NCBI GenBank assembly: GCA_021292165.1
Contig: CM037876.1
Location: 209,246,825 to 209,310,824 of the forward strand
DNA: 64,000 nucleotides
From: Shinisaurus crocodilurus
Lineage: Eukaryota > Chordata > Lepidosauria > Squamata > Shinisauridae
Direction: 5' to 3'
The position numbers and the translations under genes were made by a program. The notes under the pieces were generated by a model. That model was given only the letters and a program-made list of their open reading frames with translations, was not told where the DNA came from and made no database searches. Below, in pieces: positions 1 through 10,536 of this stretch. Every line of letters starts with the position of its first letter. The first letter of the stretch is position 1.

Positions 1-249
1 GTCAAGCACAGAGATAAAGGCAACCTTCTCTCTAGACAACATTGCAGAGCACTGGGATATCCAAGCTGAACAGGATTGTCATTGTACAGAATATGGGGAC
101 TGCAGAATACAGTAGAGGTGGGGAACACACACTTCATCCCGCCAGGGCTGCATTCCCTCTGGAAAAATCTGTCAGGAATCTCACACCACCAGTGAGCAGG
201 GCTGGAGCTGCTGCCGCCACACACACTTCCTTTCTTATAAGAACTAAAT
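1..249 (+). repeat. Uninterrupted copy of a repeat/duplicated segment also present split at 14830 and 18656
   Basis: Bases 1-90 match 14830-14929 and bases 93-240 match 18656-18806 in the same orientation, with only scattered differences and one 10-bp gap. In the second location the same sequence is split by a 3.7-kb insertion bounded by hAT-like termini. This copy therefore serves as an empty-site reference. It may extend upstream of the window. I do not recognise the family; it could be a dispersed repeat or a segmental duplication. Confidence 0.75.
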
Positions 250-500
250 TATGAATAGTTGAAAGGTCCACAAAATGGCAGGCCATTGTGATGGGGGCTT
301 TACTGTTTGTTGTTATTAAAGGGTTTGGGTAGAGTTCACATACTAGGACAGTACCAAAGAGGAAGCCCCGAACCTCTAAAGAAATTAACAGTAATAAAAA
401 GTAAAATGTAAAGTTCATAAATTGGAAACTCTATTAGATATATATTTTGGGAAATCATCTTAAATTCTATAGGTTCACACTGATTGCCTACTCCCTGGCT

Positions 501-760
501 CAGTGGTTCTCAACCTTTTTTGCCCCATGCACCCCTTTCACCATATGTCAGAATGTAATTCCCTCCTTTCCAAGATTGTCTGACTTAATCTGTGCCATAC
601 AATAAGGTGTGATGTCCTGTAGATTATGTACAATCTGTAGAATTGTAATTTGAAGAAAGATCAGTATTCCAACAGTGTGAGTCTATGGTCCCAATTTCCC
701 CCCTGAAACCCTAAAATTCCCCCCCCTGGGGGAAAATTCCCCCCTGGTTGAGAACCCCTG
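501..760. mobile_element. hAT-type MITE, 260 bp, with 8-bp target-site duplication
   Basis: The element starts CAGTGGTTCTCAACC and ends GGTTGAGAACCCCTG, which are inverted termini of hAT type. It is flanked by the direct repeat CCCTGGCT at 493-500 and 761-768. It has no coding capacity. Confidence 0.85.
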
Positions 761-1028
761 CCCTGGCTTTTGAGAAACTGCTATGAAAAGTAATGTTGAT
801 TACAATTGACATGGTCATTCTCTTCTTCACAATGTTTTTCAAAAGTTGTTATATCATAGTGTTAGTGGACTCATTGGGACTTACAACTAGACATGTATAG
901 AACTGTGCTGCTAGTTACTAAAATTATTCATCAATTTAGAAGGGAAATTATGCAGTGGGGGGCACAATCATTCCCTATGTACCCGGGGCTTTTATTTAGC
1001 TTCTTATAAAGAAAAGCATACATGTAGT

Positions 1029-2584
1029 CATCATCATCAGGCGATCACTCGTGACCGAGTAAGATTGTCTTCCGGGATAAAAGGAGGAGATTCTAAAGAA
1101 GATTGTGTAGACTCTAGCGATGGGTCCGTAAGTGACTGTGGAGGCCAATTCTAGATCCACACAGCTTCCCACAGTGAGGACACAGGTTACCAGATAGAAG
1201 ATGGTCCTGTAAAGGATTCATTTGACGTGCTTTTCGCTTAGCACGTTTCTCCCTTTCACCTTGCACTCGGGCTTCTTCAAAGTCCATGGAACCTTTGTGA
1301 AAGGCCAACCTCCATTTAGATCGTTCATGGGCCAGAGCTTCCCAGTTTTCGATGTTTATATTGCATTTTTTTAGATTAGCCTTATGAACATCTTTAAACC
1401 TCTTATATTGACCACCGATATTCCGCTTTCCATCCTTGAGTTGGGAGTAAAGTAACTGCTTTGGGAGACGGCAGTCAGGCATTCGAACAACATGACCGGT
1501 CCACTGAAGTTGGCGTTGAAGGATCATTTTTTCAATGCTAGTAGTCTTTGCTTCTTCCAGTACACTGACATTTGTTCGCCTATCTTCCCAAGTAATTTGC
1601 AGGATTTTCCGGAGGCAACGTTGATGAAACCTTTCAAGGAGGTGGAAGTGACGTTTATAGATAGTCCATGTTTCGCAGGCATACAATAAAGTTGGTAATA
1701 CAATGGCTTCATAAACCAGTGTTTTGGTCTTCTTACAAATATCCCGATCCTCGAACACTCTATGTTTCATTCGAGAAAATGCGGCACTTGCGGAGCTCAG
1801 ACGATGCTGGATTTCACTGTCGATGTTAGCTGTAACAGAAAGATAGCTGCCAAGATAGAGAAAATGATCGACATTTTCCAGTATTGTCCCGCCAAGCTGG
1901 ATAGATGGCATCACCAAAGGATTGGCTTGCACTTGCTGATGAAGCACTTTGGTTTTTTTGATGTTAAGTGAGAGACCAAGTTTTTCGTATGCTTCTGCAA
2001 AAGCATTTAGGATAGTTTGGAGATCATCCTCTGAATGTGCGGAGACCACATTATCATCAGCATACTGAAGTTCCACAACGGAGGTTGTAATTACCTTACT
2101 TTTTGCTTTCAGCCTGCTGAGATTAAAAAGCTTTCCATCTGTTCGATATATAATTCCCACACCGGTGGGAAGTTTCCCCTCGACAAGATGTAAAACCATG
2201 GCGATGAAAATGGCAAATAATGTTGGGGCGATAACACATCCCTGTTTAACACCTGATCCCACTTTAAATGGAGCACCATGAGAGCCGTTGTTGTCCAAAA
2301 CCGTTGCCGTCATGTTGTCATGGAGAAGTCGCAAGATATTCACAAATTTATTGGGGCATCCAATTTTCATAAGGATAGTCCAGAGAGCTGTACGGTCTAC
2401 AGTATCAAAGGCCTTAGCCAAATCAATAAATGCCATATAAAGGGGTTGATTTTGCTCCCGGCAGAGACCGTTCGGGTTGCTATTACCAACTCCGTCTTTT
2501 CCAATAGTTTCTGGCCATAAATCAAAGTCACGCCCGACTCTTGCGTTAAAATCGCCCAGGAGGATAATTTTATCCTCCTTAGGT
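1029..2584 (-). mobile_element. RTE-like non-LTR retrotransposon, 5'-truncated and internally deleted
   Basis: The 3' end on the minus strand finishes in a short (TGA)n run next to the duplication ATACATGTAGT. That duplication is at 1018-1028 on the 3' side and at 2585-2595 (repeated again at 2596-2606) on the 5' side. The terminal 3' sequence containing CGGTCACGAGTGATCGCC is shared with the plus-strand copy that follows. Clade assignment rests on an APE-type endonuclease remnant followed by RT and a C-terminal zinc finger; RTE-like is the best guess. Confidence 0.85.
1114..2584 (-). CDS. LINE endonuclease remnant fused in frame to reverse transcriptase
   Basis: This open frame (up to 495 codons if the ATG in the flank at 2601 is used) encodes a non-LTR retrotransposon polyprotein fragment. 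It begins with an endonuclease segment containing LLGDFNARVGRD. About 30 residues later it jumps directly to the RT palm: FIDLAKAFDTVDR, the GVKQGC block, and the YADD catalytic box. The thumb follows (LLYACETWT, TWEDRRTNVSVLEE), and it closes with a C2H2/CCHC-like finger, CPHCGKLCGSRIGLHSHLRTH. The rest of the endonuclease and the RT fingers are missing, so the product should not be active. The frame remains open through the whole RT, which suggests a fairly young insertion. RT would copy the element RNA at a nicked chromosomal target. It faces away from the plus-strand copy, with about 60 bp between them. Confidence 0.8.
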
Positions 2585-2643
2585 ATACATGTAGTATACA
2601 TGTAGTATTCTATACTTGTCTATACTGTATTCTACAGTAGGTA

Positions 2644-4016
2644 AATGCCGGGAGCAAAATCAACCCCTTTATATGGCATTTATTGATCTTGCTAAGGCCT
2701 TTGATACTGTAGACCGAACAGCTCTCTGGACTATCCTTATGAAAATTGGATGCCCCAATAAATTTGTGAATATCTTGCGACTTCTCCATGACAACATGAT
2801 GGCTACGGTCTTGGACAACAACGGCTCCCATGGTGCTCCATTTAAAGTGGGATCAGGTGTTAAACAGGGATGTGTTATTGCCCCAACATTATTTGCTATT
2901 TTCATCGCCATGATTTTACATCTTGTCGAGGGGAAACTTCCCACTGGTGCGGGAATTATATATCGAACAGATGGAAAGCTTTTTAATCTCAGCAGGCTGA
3001 AAGCAAAAAGTAAGGTAATTACAACCTCCGTTGTGGAACTTCAGTATGCTGATGATAATGTGGTCTCCGCACATTCAGAGGATGATCTCCAAACTATCCT
3101 AAATGCTTTTGCAGAAGCATACGGAAAACTTGGTCTCTCACTTAACATCAAAAAAACCAAAGTGCTTCATCAGCAAGTGCAAGCTAACCCTTTGGTGATG
3201 CCATCTATCCAGCTTGGCGGGACAATACTGGAAAATGTCGATCATTTTCTCTATCTTGGCAGCTATCTTTCTGTTACAGCTAACATCGACAGTGAAATCC
3301 AGCATCGTCTGAGCTCCGCAAGTGCCGCGTTTTCTCGAATGAAACATAGAGTGTTCGAGGATCGGGATATTTGTAAGAAGACCAAAACACTGGTTTATGA
3401 AGCCATTGTATTACCAACTTTATTGTATGCCTGCGAAACATGGACTATCTATAAACGTCACCTCCAACTCCTTGAAAGATTTCATCACCGTTGCCTTCGG
3501 AAAATCCTGCGAATTACTTGGGAAGATAGGCGAACAAATGTCAGTGTACTGGAAGAAGCAAAGACTACTAGCATTGAAAAAATGATCCTTCAACGCCAAC
3601 TTCAGTGGACCGGTTATGTTGTTCGAATCCCTGACTGCCGTCTCCCAAAGCAGTTACTTTATTCCCAACTCAAGGATGGAAAGCGGAATACCAGTGGTCA
3701 ATATAAGAGGTTTAAAGATGTTCTTAAGGCTAATCTAAAAAAATGCAATATAAACATCAAAAACTGGGAAGCTCTGGCCCATGAACGATCTAACTGGAGG
3801 TTGGCCTTTCACAAAGGTTCTATGGACTTTGAAGAAGCTCGAGTGCACGGTGAAAGGGAGAAACGTGCTAAGCGAAAAGCACGTCAAATGAATCCTTTAC
3901 AAGACCATCTTCCATCTGGTAACCTGTGTCCTCACTGTGGGAAGCTGTGTGGATCTAGAATTGGCCTCCACAGTCACTTACGGACCCATCGCAAGAGTCT
4001 ACACAATTTTCTTTAG
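2644..4016 (+). CDS. LINE reverse transcriptase, 5'-truncated, frame open
   Basis: The open frame covers the RT palm (FIDLAKAFDTVDR, GVKQGC, YADD), the thumb (LLYACETWT) and the C-terminal finger CPHCGKLCGSRIGLHSHLRTH. It is nearly identical to the protein of the minus-strand copy, with scattered substitutions such as M/T and H/R. No endonuclease is present. The nominal ATG at 2616 lies in flanking DNA, so the true N-terminus was lost by 5' truncation at 2644. It is non-autonomous as it stands. RTE-related LINE is my best family call; L2/CR1 is less likely because the C-terminal region resembles RTE-type proteins. Confidence 0.8.
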
Positions 4017-4125
4017 AATTTTCCTCCTTTTAAAATCTCCTTTTTGTAAATTTTTTTTTTTTTTTCCTTTTTTTTTATCCTGGAAGACAATCTTACTCGG
4101 TCACGAGTGATCGCCTGACTGACTG
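2644..4125 (+). mobile_element. RTE-like non-LTR retrotransposon, second 5'-truncated copy, 15-bp TSD
   Basis: The copy is flanked by the 15-bp direct repeat ATTCTACAGTAGGTA at 2629-2643 and 4126-4140. It ends in CGGTCACGAGTGATCGCC plus a short CTGA run, the same 3' end as the minus-strand copy. A poly-T/A-rich stretch lies at 4048-4076 in the 3' UTR. Its 5' end coincides with the deletion junction inside the neighbouring minus-strand copy. Confidence 0.88.
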
Positions 4126-4140
4126 ATTCTACAGTAGGTA

Positions 4141-4966
4141 TGCTAACAGAGTTTTGTGGGGAGGTAATGTTCAAAGGTCTGTTCTTGGGGGATATTGAAC
4201 ATTAAATTGCAAAAAAATGTATTTCAAGAGTGTTTTTGTTGTGAATTTCTGCATTACACGATACTTTAGCGATGTTTATCAACACAGGTCAAAGAGCACC
4301 CTCTGTTTTAGCAAAATGGGTTTATGTGCCTTTGACATGTACACTTAGCACATAAGCCCATGTAAGTGTGTGTGTAGAAATGTTATCTAAAGCAAACTGG
4401 ATGACCCCCCCATGCTGACCAGTATAGCAGCATATAACAAGGTCACCTTGAGAGAAGCAGGTGGTTTCTACATACTCAGGGGACACCATATGTTTGCAGA
4501 AAATACTGTGCTTTCTTTCTTTTTTAAGGGATAAAAACAAAAATGGGAATATAAAGGGCTGCATGTGTAAGTTGTCATGCTGCCATAGAATGTGGCATCA
4601 TCATGAGCACAGGTACAAGCCTTTAATGTGCCACGCCGCTGTTTGGCTGAAGGGAAGCAAGTAGCAGCCTGCTACTTGCTTTTCTTCAGCCTAGGATGTA
4701 ATGGAGAGATGGAAACTAGATTGAAATACACATTGCCTGACCCAAATTTCTCTTCCTCCTGATCTTTTGTTAGGGGCTTAAAGGGTCCTGGGGGGTGGTT
4801 AACTGGGATTGTAGGAGAAAGTGCTTTCTCTGATCAAAATTAAATCCAACTCCGACCAATTTATCACCCCAAATGACTATTTAAACTACAAAGGGGGCAG
4901 ACTCCACTACAAAATAAAGGATCCAGGGCAGGAGATGGAGCTCCAGGATATGCATTATCAGGCACA
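4141..4966. other. No gene or recognised repeat seen
   Basis: The stretch is AT-rich, unique-looking DNA. Short open frames lack any recognisable domain. Confidence 0.5.
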
Positions 4967-5090
4967 TCAGCCTAACCTACCTCACAGGGTTGTTGTGAGG
5001 ATAAAATGGAGAGGAGCAGGATTATGTAAGCCGCCTTGGGTTCCTTGCAGGAAAAAAGGCAGGGTATAAATATAATAAATAAATAAATAT
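4967..5090 (+). mobile_element. SINE, 3' part (CORE/MIR-like body, AAATA tail)
   Basis: Shows the body motif CTAACCTACCTCACAGGGTT, then a TTGTTGTGAGGATAAAATGG block, CCTTGGGTTCCTTGCAGG and the tail TATAATAAATAAATAAAT. These match the fuller copies at 5605, 47641 and 55477. The tRNA-like head is absent. Confidence 0.8.
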
Positions 5091-5167
5091 CCCCCAACCC
5101 TACATTCCCAAAAACTCTTGCCCCCTCCATGCTCTGTATGGGAGATTCTGGAATGATTGCCCTAGAC

Positions 5168-5248
5168 CAGTGTTCTGCAACCTCGGGTCCCCAGATGTTT
5201 TTGGCCTACAACTCCCAGCATCTGGGGACCCGAGGTTGCAGAACACTG
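5168..5248. mobile_element. 81-bp palindromic hAT MITE
   Basis: Almost the entire element is a hairpin: it starts CAGTGTTCTGCAACCTCGGG and ends with its inverse complement, with a central loop of roughly 10-15 nt. It is flanked by the 8-bp direct repeat CCCTAGAC at 5160-5167 and 5249-5256. Confidence 0.85.
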
Positions 5249-5453
5249 CCCTAGACTGACCACTAAAGCAGTATCCCCCACCAACCAACCCTGTGATTCC
5301 ACAGTGTGTGTGTGTTATTATACAGTTTAGTCACTAGATGGCTCTAGACCTAGTTGTATCTGGGTGGAATCAGGAGTTTCCTGTCTCTTCTATTCTTGTT
5401 GGAAAGAAACACTAACGTTCTTTCCAGAGGGTTTGCTGTCTTATTATGTTGCA

Positions 5454-5572
5454 GCAAAAACAACAATGGGTCTTGTGGCATCTAAAAGACTAGCAAATGT
5501 ATTATGACATAAGATTTCATGGAGTACTGCCCACTTCATCAGATGCATCATGAAATGTTATTGTGAGCTACA
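5454..5572. repeat. Interspersed repeat fragment, class unknown
   Basis: The segment contains GTCTTGTGGCATCTAAAAGA and CCCACTTCATCAGATGCAT, wording I associate with a common reptile interspersed repeat tail. Termini are not resolved. Confidence 0.4.
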
Positions 5573-5604
5573 AGTAGATATACACATGGTTGATTTGTTT
5601 TTGT

Positions 5605-5835
5605 TTGTTTATTATATTTATACCCCACCTTTTTTCCTGAAAGGAACCCAAGGCGGCTTACATAATCATCCTCCTCCTCTCCATTTTACCCTCACAACAA
5701 CCCTGTGAGGTAGGTTAGGCTGAGAGTCAGTGACTGGCCCAAAGTCACCCAGTGAGTTTCATGGCCGAGCGGGGATTTGAATCCAGACCTCCCGAGTCCC
5801 AGTCCAACACTCTCACCACTACGCCACACTGGCTC
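5605..5835 (-). mobile_element. tRNA-headed SINE, near full length
   Basis: On the minus strand the head reads GAGCCAGTGTGGCGTAGTGG, which fits an RNA polymerase III A box. A B-box-like GGATTCAAATCC follows, then the CORE-like body with CTCACTGGGTGACTTTGGGCC. The 3' tail is (AAATA)n, seen as TTTATTATATTTATACC on the plus strand. Confidence 0.85.
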
Positions 5836-6727
5836 TTGAGGATGGGGAAATGAAATGCTGAAACTACAGACAGTGTCTAGCTTCCTAACTGGTGTATCAT
5901 CTAAACTTCTACCCGCCCTGCCCCCCCCCCCACACGCATAATGGGCATTTTGCAAGGCAGAATGATCTGCACTCATATCTTTTACTCAGAGAGAAAAGCC
6001 TATGGGGTGTGTGTGGGGGGGATTTGCATGGAGGAAGGCCCACTATAAAAGTGCTATAGTCTCTTCCTCCCCACTGCTCTGCTCAATCTGAAACAAACCA
6101 TAGCTGCTTTTCATGATAAAAGGGAGTCTTCAGGAAAAACAATCAGAGGACTGCATGTGACATTTAGTTCCACCTTCAGAATGTAGAACCAGTAATTTGG
6201 GCAGAGATACATGTGTCTTAAAGCAAAAGAGTGGTCGAACAACTGCAGGAAGGAAGGTGATTGGAGTCCTTAAACCCTGGTTCCAGTTGTAGGTCAGAAC
6301 CAGGCCAAAATCTAACTGACAACATTAAAGTATGTATAACTTCAAGAACATGACCTACCTCCTGAATCCAGGGATAGATTAGGTCCCTCTGGATAAAAAG
6401 GGGTGCTGAAATTTCTGAAACATACTTACCGGTATGTATCGTAAATAAGGGAGCACAAGAAAAGCTGCTGTAAATATACAGCAAGCTTGGAATGTTGCTT
6501 ATGGATCATTTGAAACTCCTGTCCAGCAGGTAGCAGTTGCAGGTATCAGCCAGATGCAAAAGGAAATTTCCCTTTAATACAGGGGACATATTCCAGGGTT
6601 TTAAATAATAGTATCAGTGCTATAAGCCTGAATATAAAATCATGAGATCCTGTCAGTGCTGCTGCATCTTTTAAGAAATCAAATTGATTAATTGCTGTAG
6701 GCATTTAGACAGCATTGTTCCACAGTA
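5836..6727. other. No gene seen
   Basis: Unassigned DNA with a poly-C run at 5920-5930 and no recognisable coding segment. Confidence 0.5.
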
Positions 6728-6826
6728 TATTTATTTATTTATTTATTATATTTTTGAATCGTTCATCTGGCCAGTTATCCGGCCACTCTGAGTGATGTAC
6801 AGTCTAATTAAATAGAAAAAACAGAG
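6728..6826 (-). repeat. LINE/SINE 3'-tail fragment
   Basis: A (TTTA)n run is followed by CCGGCCACTCTGAGTGATGT, the arrangement of a minus-strand L2/CR1-type retroposon tail. Confidence 0.5.
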
Positions 6827-6832
6827 CGTCAG

Positions 6833-7095
6833 TTAGCCCTGGGGGGGGGGGGGGCAGTCCAACTGCAGCAGGCCCTGATGTTCCCTCTGCCTGCTCCTGC
6901 CTCCTTCACTCCTCTTCCTTGCCCTCAGGGCCCTTGATGTCAGTGAGCCCTGGGGGGGGGGGCAGTCCAACTGGAGCAGGGCCTGATGTTCCCTCTGCCT
7001 GCTCCTGCCGCCTTCACTCCTCCTTGCCCACAGGGCCCTTGATGTCAGTTAGCCCTGGGGGGGGGGGCAGTCCAACTGGAGCAGGCCCTGATGTT
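6833..7095. repeat. Minisatellite, 105-108 bp unit, left part
   Basis: Units containing GCAGTCCAACTGGAGCAG start at 6854, 6962 and 7067, so the period is 108 then 105 bp. Each carries a poly-G run of variable length and the block GGGCCCTTGATGTCAG. The array is interrupted at 7095 by the DIRS element and resumes at 14036. Confidence 0.9.
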
Positions 7096-7248
7096 CTTCT
7101 TCGTGGTCTCTGTGCATCACACACATATGGGTTCTCTGCGCCTGCGCTGAGATCGTTCGGGAATTTTCTATAGCTGAGGTGAATTGGGCGGGAGCCCCTC
7201 CCCCTGCGCGTGTCCCTTAGCGCGGCTCCCGCCCATCTCCTCAGTTCC
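7096..7248 (+). repeat. DIRS left inverted terminal repeat
   Basis: From ACACATATGGGTTCTCTGCG to the end of CCTCAGTTCC this is the inverse complement of the right terminus, almost base for base over about 130 bp. The outermost bases (CTTCTTCGTGG) differ from the right end, which carries an extra extension. Confidence 0.9.
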
Positions 7249-7381
7249 TCTTCGACCGCCATTGCGTGTAGTCGTCGGGTTCTTCTATTCTCTCTCTGGA
7301 GTCGTTTACCAGCTGAGTTAGCCTTTCCTATCACTCTTTTCCTTCAAAATCTTCTCTCTCTTTCTCTTTCTTCGACTAGTC

Positions 7382-8296
7382 CAGTGATGGCGAACCTATG
7401 GCACGGGTGCCACAGCTGGCACTCAGGGACCTCTCTGTGGGCACTCAAGCCATTGGTCACCAGATCGCGAAAAGACCATCCCCTTCTGCAAAACACTAAA
7501 ATGATTTTGTTCTTTCTCACAGTGTGGAACAGAATGATTTTATTGTAGAATTCCGGTTATAGAATTCTTTTCTACATTGTAATTACATTTAAAAGATTTT
7601 GAAGAATGATGCACAGAGCATGGCTTGGATGTAAAGCCCTAACAGTTGACCTGAGTGCTGCATGTGTTGCTCTCAAACTAACGGAGTATGAGCCTAGGTT
7701 TGACAAATTATCAGCATGCATGCAATAGCAAAAATCACATTAATTGTGCAAAAGCATGCCCAATGCAAACTTTTACCTAATGCAGTGTTTGCAGTCCAAG
7801 ACGTAAAGTGTTTAAAATGTGTTAAGCACATTTAGTTTTCTTGTTTATCTTGCTCATCCTAGTACAGGTTGACTTTTACTTTTACTAATCCGACACCTGT
7901 AGAAGCAGGGAAAGGACCCGGGGTAAAGCTTGCCCCATACAATTTCAGTCTGGCATATAATCATATTACAAGTTGAGAATCCCTTATCCAAAAATACATG
8001 TGCCTAAATTATTTAAAAAGTTTGTATAAATTCCCTTCAGGCTATGTGTACAATGTAGTACTATAATAATTTTTTGAGTTGATTTTTTTTTCAACAAAAA
8101 ACTGTTTGTATCATTGAAAGCTCTGTTATTGTGTTTTTTTTAAAAGACAAAAGATGTTAATTAGTTCGGACAACTGTATGAGTTGTTTTTCTAAAACTAA
8201 AACCTCGATATTCAGGTTTAATTGCACTTTGAAATAAATAAGTTGGTTTTGTGTTGCAGTTTGGGCACTCGGGCTCAAAAAGGTCCGCCATCACTG
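7382..8296. mobile_element. Non-autonomous hAT, 915 bp, nested in the DIRS leader
   Basis: Termini are CAGTGATGGCGAACC and the inverted CCGCCATCACTG. The 8-bp duplication GACTAGTC lies at 7374-7381 and 8297-8304. No transposase frame is present. The same element occurs in opposite orientation at 44696-45621. The terminal sequence resembles the OposCharlie-type hAT family, from memory only. The second DIRS copy lacks this insertion. Confidence 0.88.
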
Positions 8297-8424
8297 GACT
8301 AGTCTATCTCCTTTTTCAAAAAAAAAAAAAAAAAAAATTATTACAAAAAAAGCTCTTACTATACCCGTATCTCTCCCCCGATCTTATCCACCTATCTCCT
8401 AATCTCTTCTTTATTACTCTAACT

Positions 8425-10536
8425 ATGCCTCTGAAGGCACCTTTTAGAAAATGCCAGCGGTGTGGGACGAAAATCCCACCCGCTGATAAGCACCTGCTGT
8501 GCTTACTTTGCCTGGGGCAAGGCCATAAAATGGAGACCTGCCAGGACTGCCAGGCCTTTACTAAACAGGCCCGAAAATAGCGCCAAACTAAGCTGCGAGC
8601 TCTCCTGTGGGAGCAGTCTCTATCAGCTAAAGGGCCTGATCCGGAAGAGAAACCTGGGGGATCCCAGTCAGCCAAGAAGCCGGCAAAAGATACTTCTGCG
8701 GCAAAGAAATTGGCGAAAAAGGCCCATAAAGACAAGGCAGAACGCCTGAGAAAGAAAATGGCGGACAAACCTGGCAAGGACGCTGAGCCTTCTACCTCAG
8801 CTGCCATGAAGGTCTCAGAGCGTACGGCTCTACTAATGTCGGCGATGACTGGGGCTCGAGATCGAGCTACGGGACCGATTGCCCCCCAGTCTCCTCCGAT
8901 CTCGACGACGTCTCCTCGAGATCGAGAATCGGGTTCGAAAACCCCAGTAAAGCAACCGCCGACTATAACCACCTCCCTGTCGGAGGGAGAAATTGTGGCC
9001 TCGCCATCGATGGAACGACCCCGTTCGGGCTCGAGGGGTCCTCCACCACGTCTCTCGCCTCCAGCAGCATATGCTAGGGAAGAGCGGAGGGCGCACGGAC
9101 TATCACGTTCTCCTCGGTACCGAAGCCGCGATTCGGCCTCGAGGGATTCTGCCTCCCGATCCGTCTACTCCCGCTGCCGCGATGACAGGTCGTGGTCGGG
9201 TTCCTATTATTCGGACTCGAGATCTAGGAGCTACAGGTCCCGATCTCGAGGCTCGCCTGACCGGAGGAGGCGCGATTATTATTACCGGCACCGACGCTCC
9301 CCACCTCGAGAGCGCAGACATAGGTCCAGATCTCCTACGCCAAGGCAGAGTACGACCATATTCCGGGCACCCGTCGAGACCGCAGTCCAACCGACCGCCT
9401 CGACCTCGACTGCCCAGACGATCCTCGCCCCTGTCGTCGCGACTCGTTCGTCGTCGGGATCGGCGTACGTATCGGACTCGGACTCAGTGGCCTCCTCCTC
9501 CCATTCCACCTCGCCAGATGCACGGGTGGAATCCAAGGAAGCGATCTCCCCTTCAGAGGACATGGGCAGCTTCGCCGAGCATGTCAGCCGGATGGTGACA
9601 GCTCTAGGAGTTGAGGCAAAAACCGCGAAAGGGAAAGCAAAAGACGACATCTATGCGATCCTGAAGACCACTCAGTCCAACCACCTGCTCCTTCCCTTCC
9701 TGCCAACACTGCTGGAGACGGTGCAGGAGACCTGGAAAACTCCGGCCTCTACGAAACCAACAGCTAAGAGGCTGGAGTCAATGTACAGAATCCAGGAGGA
9801 AGGAGCTAAATTCCTGTTTTCCCATCCGACCCCGAACTCGCTCATAGTTAAATCAGCGCAGTCTCGTGGGGGAAGACAGCATACGACGCCGGCAGACAAA
9901 GAGGGTAAGACATTAGATTCTTACGGCCGTAGGATCTATTCCTCGTCTTCCCTCGGACTGAAGGTATCTAACTATGAGGCGCTGCTAGCTAGATACCAGA
10001 TGTTCATCATGGAGAAGCTGGGAGACCTCTGTGATTATCTGCCGGACGACAAAAGAGACCTGGCGGCGCAATACATCAAAGAAGCAACCAGCATCGGTGC
10101 CTTACAGATGAACACGGCCCGCCACCAGGTCGATAGCCACGCTAGGTCGATGATCGGATCCGTGGCTTTGAGGAGACACGCCTGGCTTCGCTCTACCAAT
10201 CTGACTCCCGATGATAGAGCGAAGATACAAGACCTTCCGTTTGACGGAGAAGGGTTGTTCAACGCCACCACAGATGACTCCCTCGACTCCGCTCAAAAGG
10301 CTCTAGCGACGGCCAAGAAGATGGGACTTGTCCGCCAGCCCCCATCTCAACAATTCAGGCCGAGACCATGGTCTCGATTCCCATACCCCTCCTCGCAATA
10401 CCAACCAGCTGGACAGTATCGGGGTGGGAATCGTCGGCCTCAAGCCCCACAGCCTCAGGCGCCACAACGCACATACCCTCAGCAGCGCTCGAGGGGCTCG
10501 CGGAGGGGGGGCGACTTCACTAGACGGCGCCTTTGA
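8425..10536 (+). pseudogene. DIRS Gag with one premature stop (copy 1)
   Basis: The start is the ATG at 8425 in ACTATGCCTCTG, matching the start at 59207 in copy 2; both frames span 704 codons including the stop. The N-terminus carries a zinc-knuckle-like cysteine/histidine cluster (CQRCGTK, CLLCLGQGH, CQDC, residues about 12-45). A lysine-rich segment follows, then a long Arg/Ser tract near residues 225-312 with many RS, SR and SP dipeptides. The rest is a predicted helical capsid-like domain (DDIYAILKTT onwards) and a basic, Gln/Pro-rich C-terminus. Codon 52 is TAG at 8578-8580 where copy 2 has CAG, so translation would stop early unless read through or restarted. The last 209 bases overlap the RT frame in another phase. 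Confidence 0.85.

Noticed and set aside
6833..7095. CRISPR-like array
   Set aside because: Repeat units are tandem with no unique spacers, and the genome is a vertebrate; it is a minisatellite.
8993..9598. 201-codon open frame overlapping gag (same-length frame at 59775-60380)
   Set aside because: It lies in another phase of the Arg/Ser-coding tract, where repeated CGA/TCG-type codons remove stops. The peptide has no domain and differs more between copies than Gag does.
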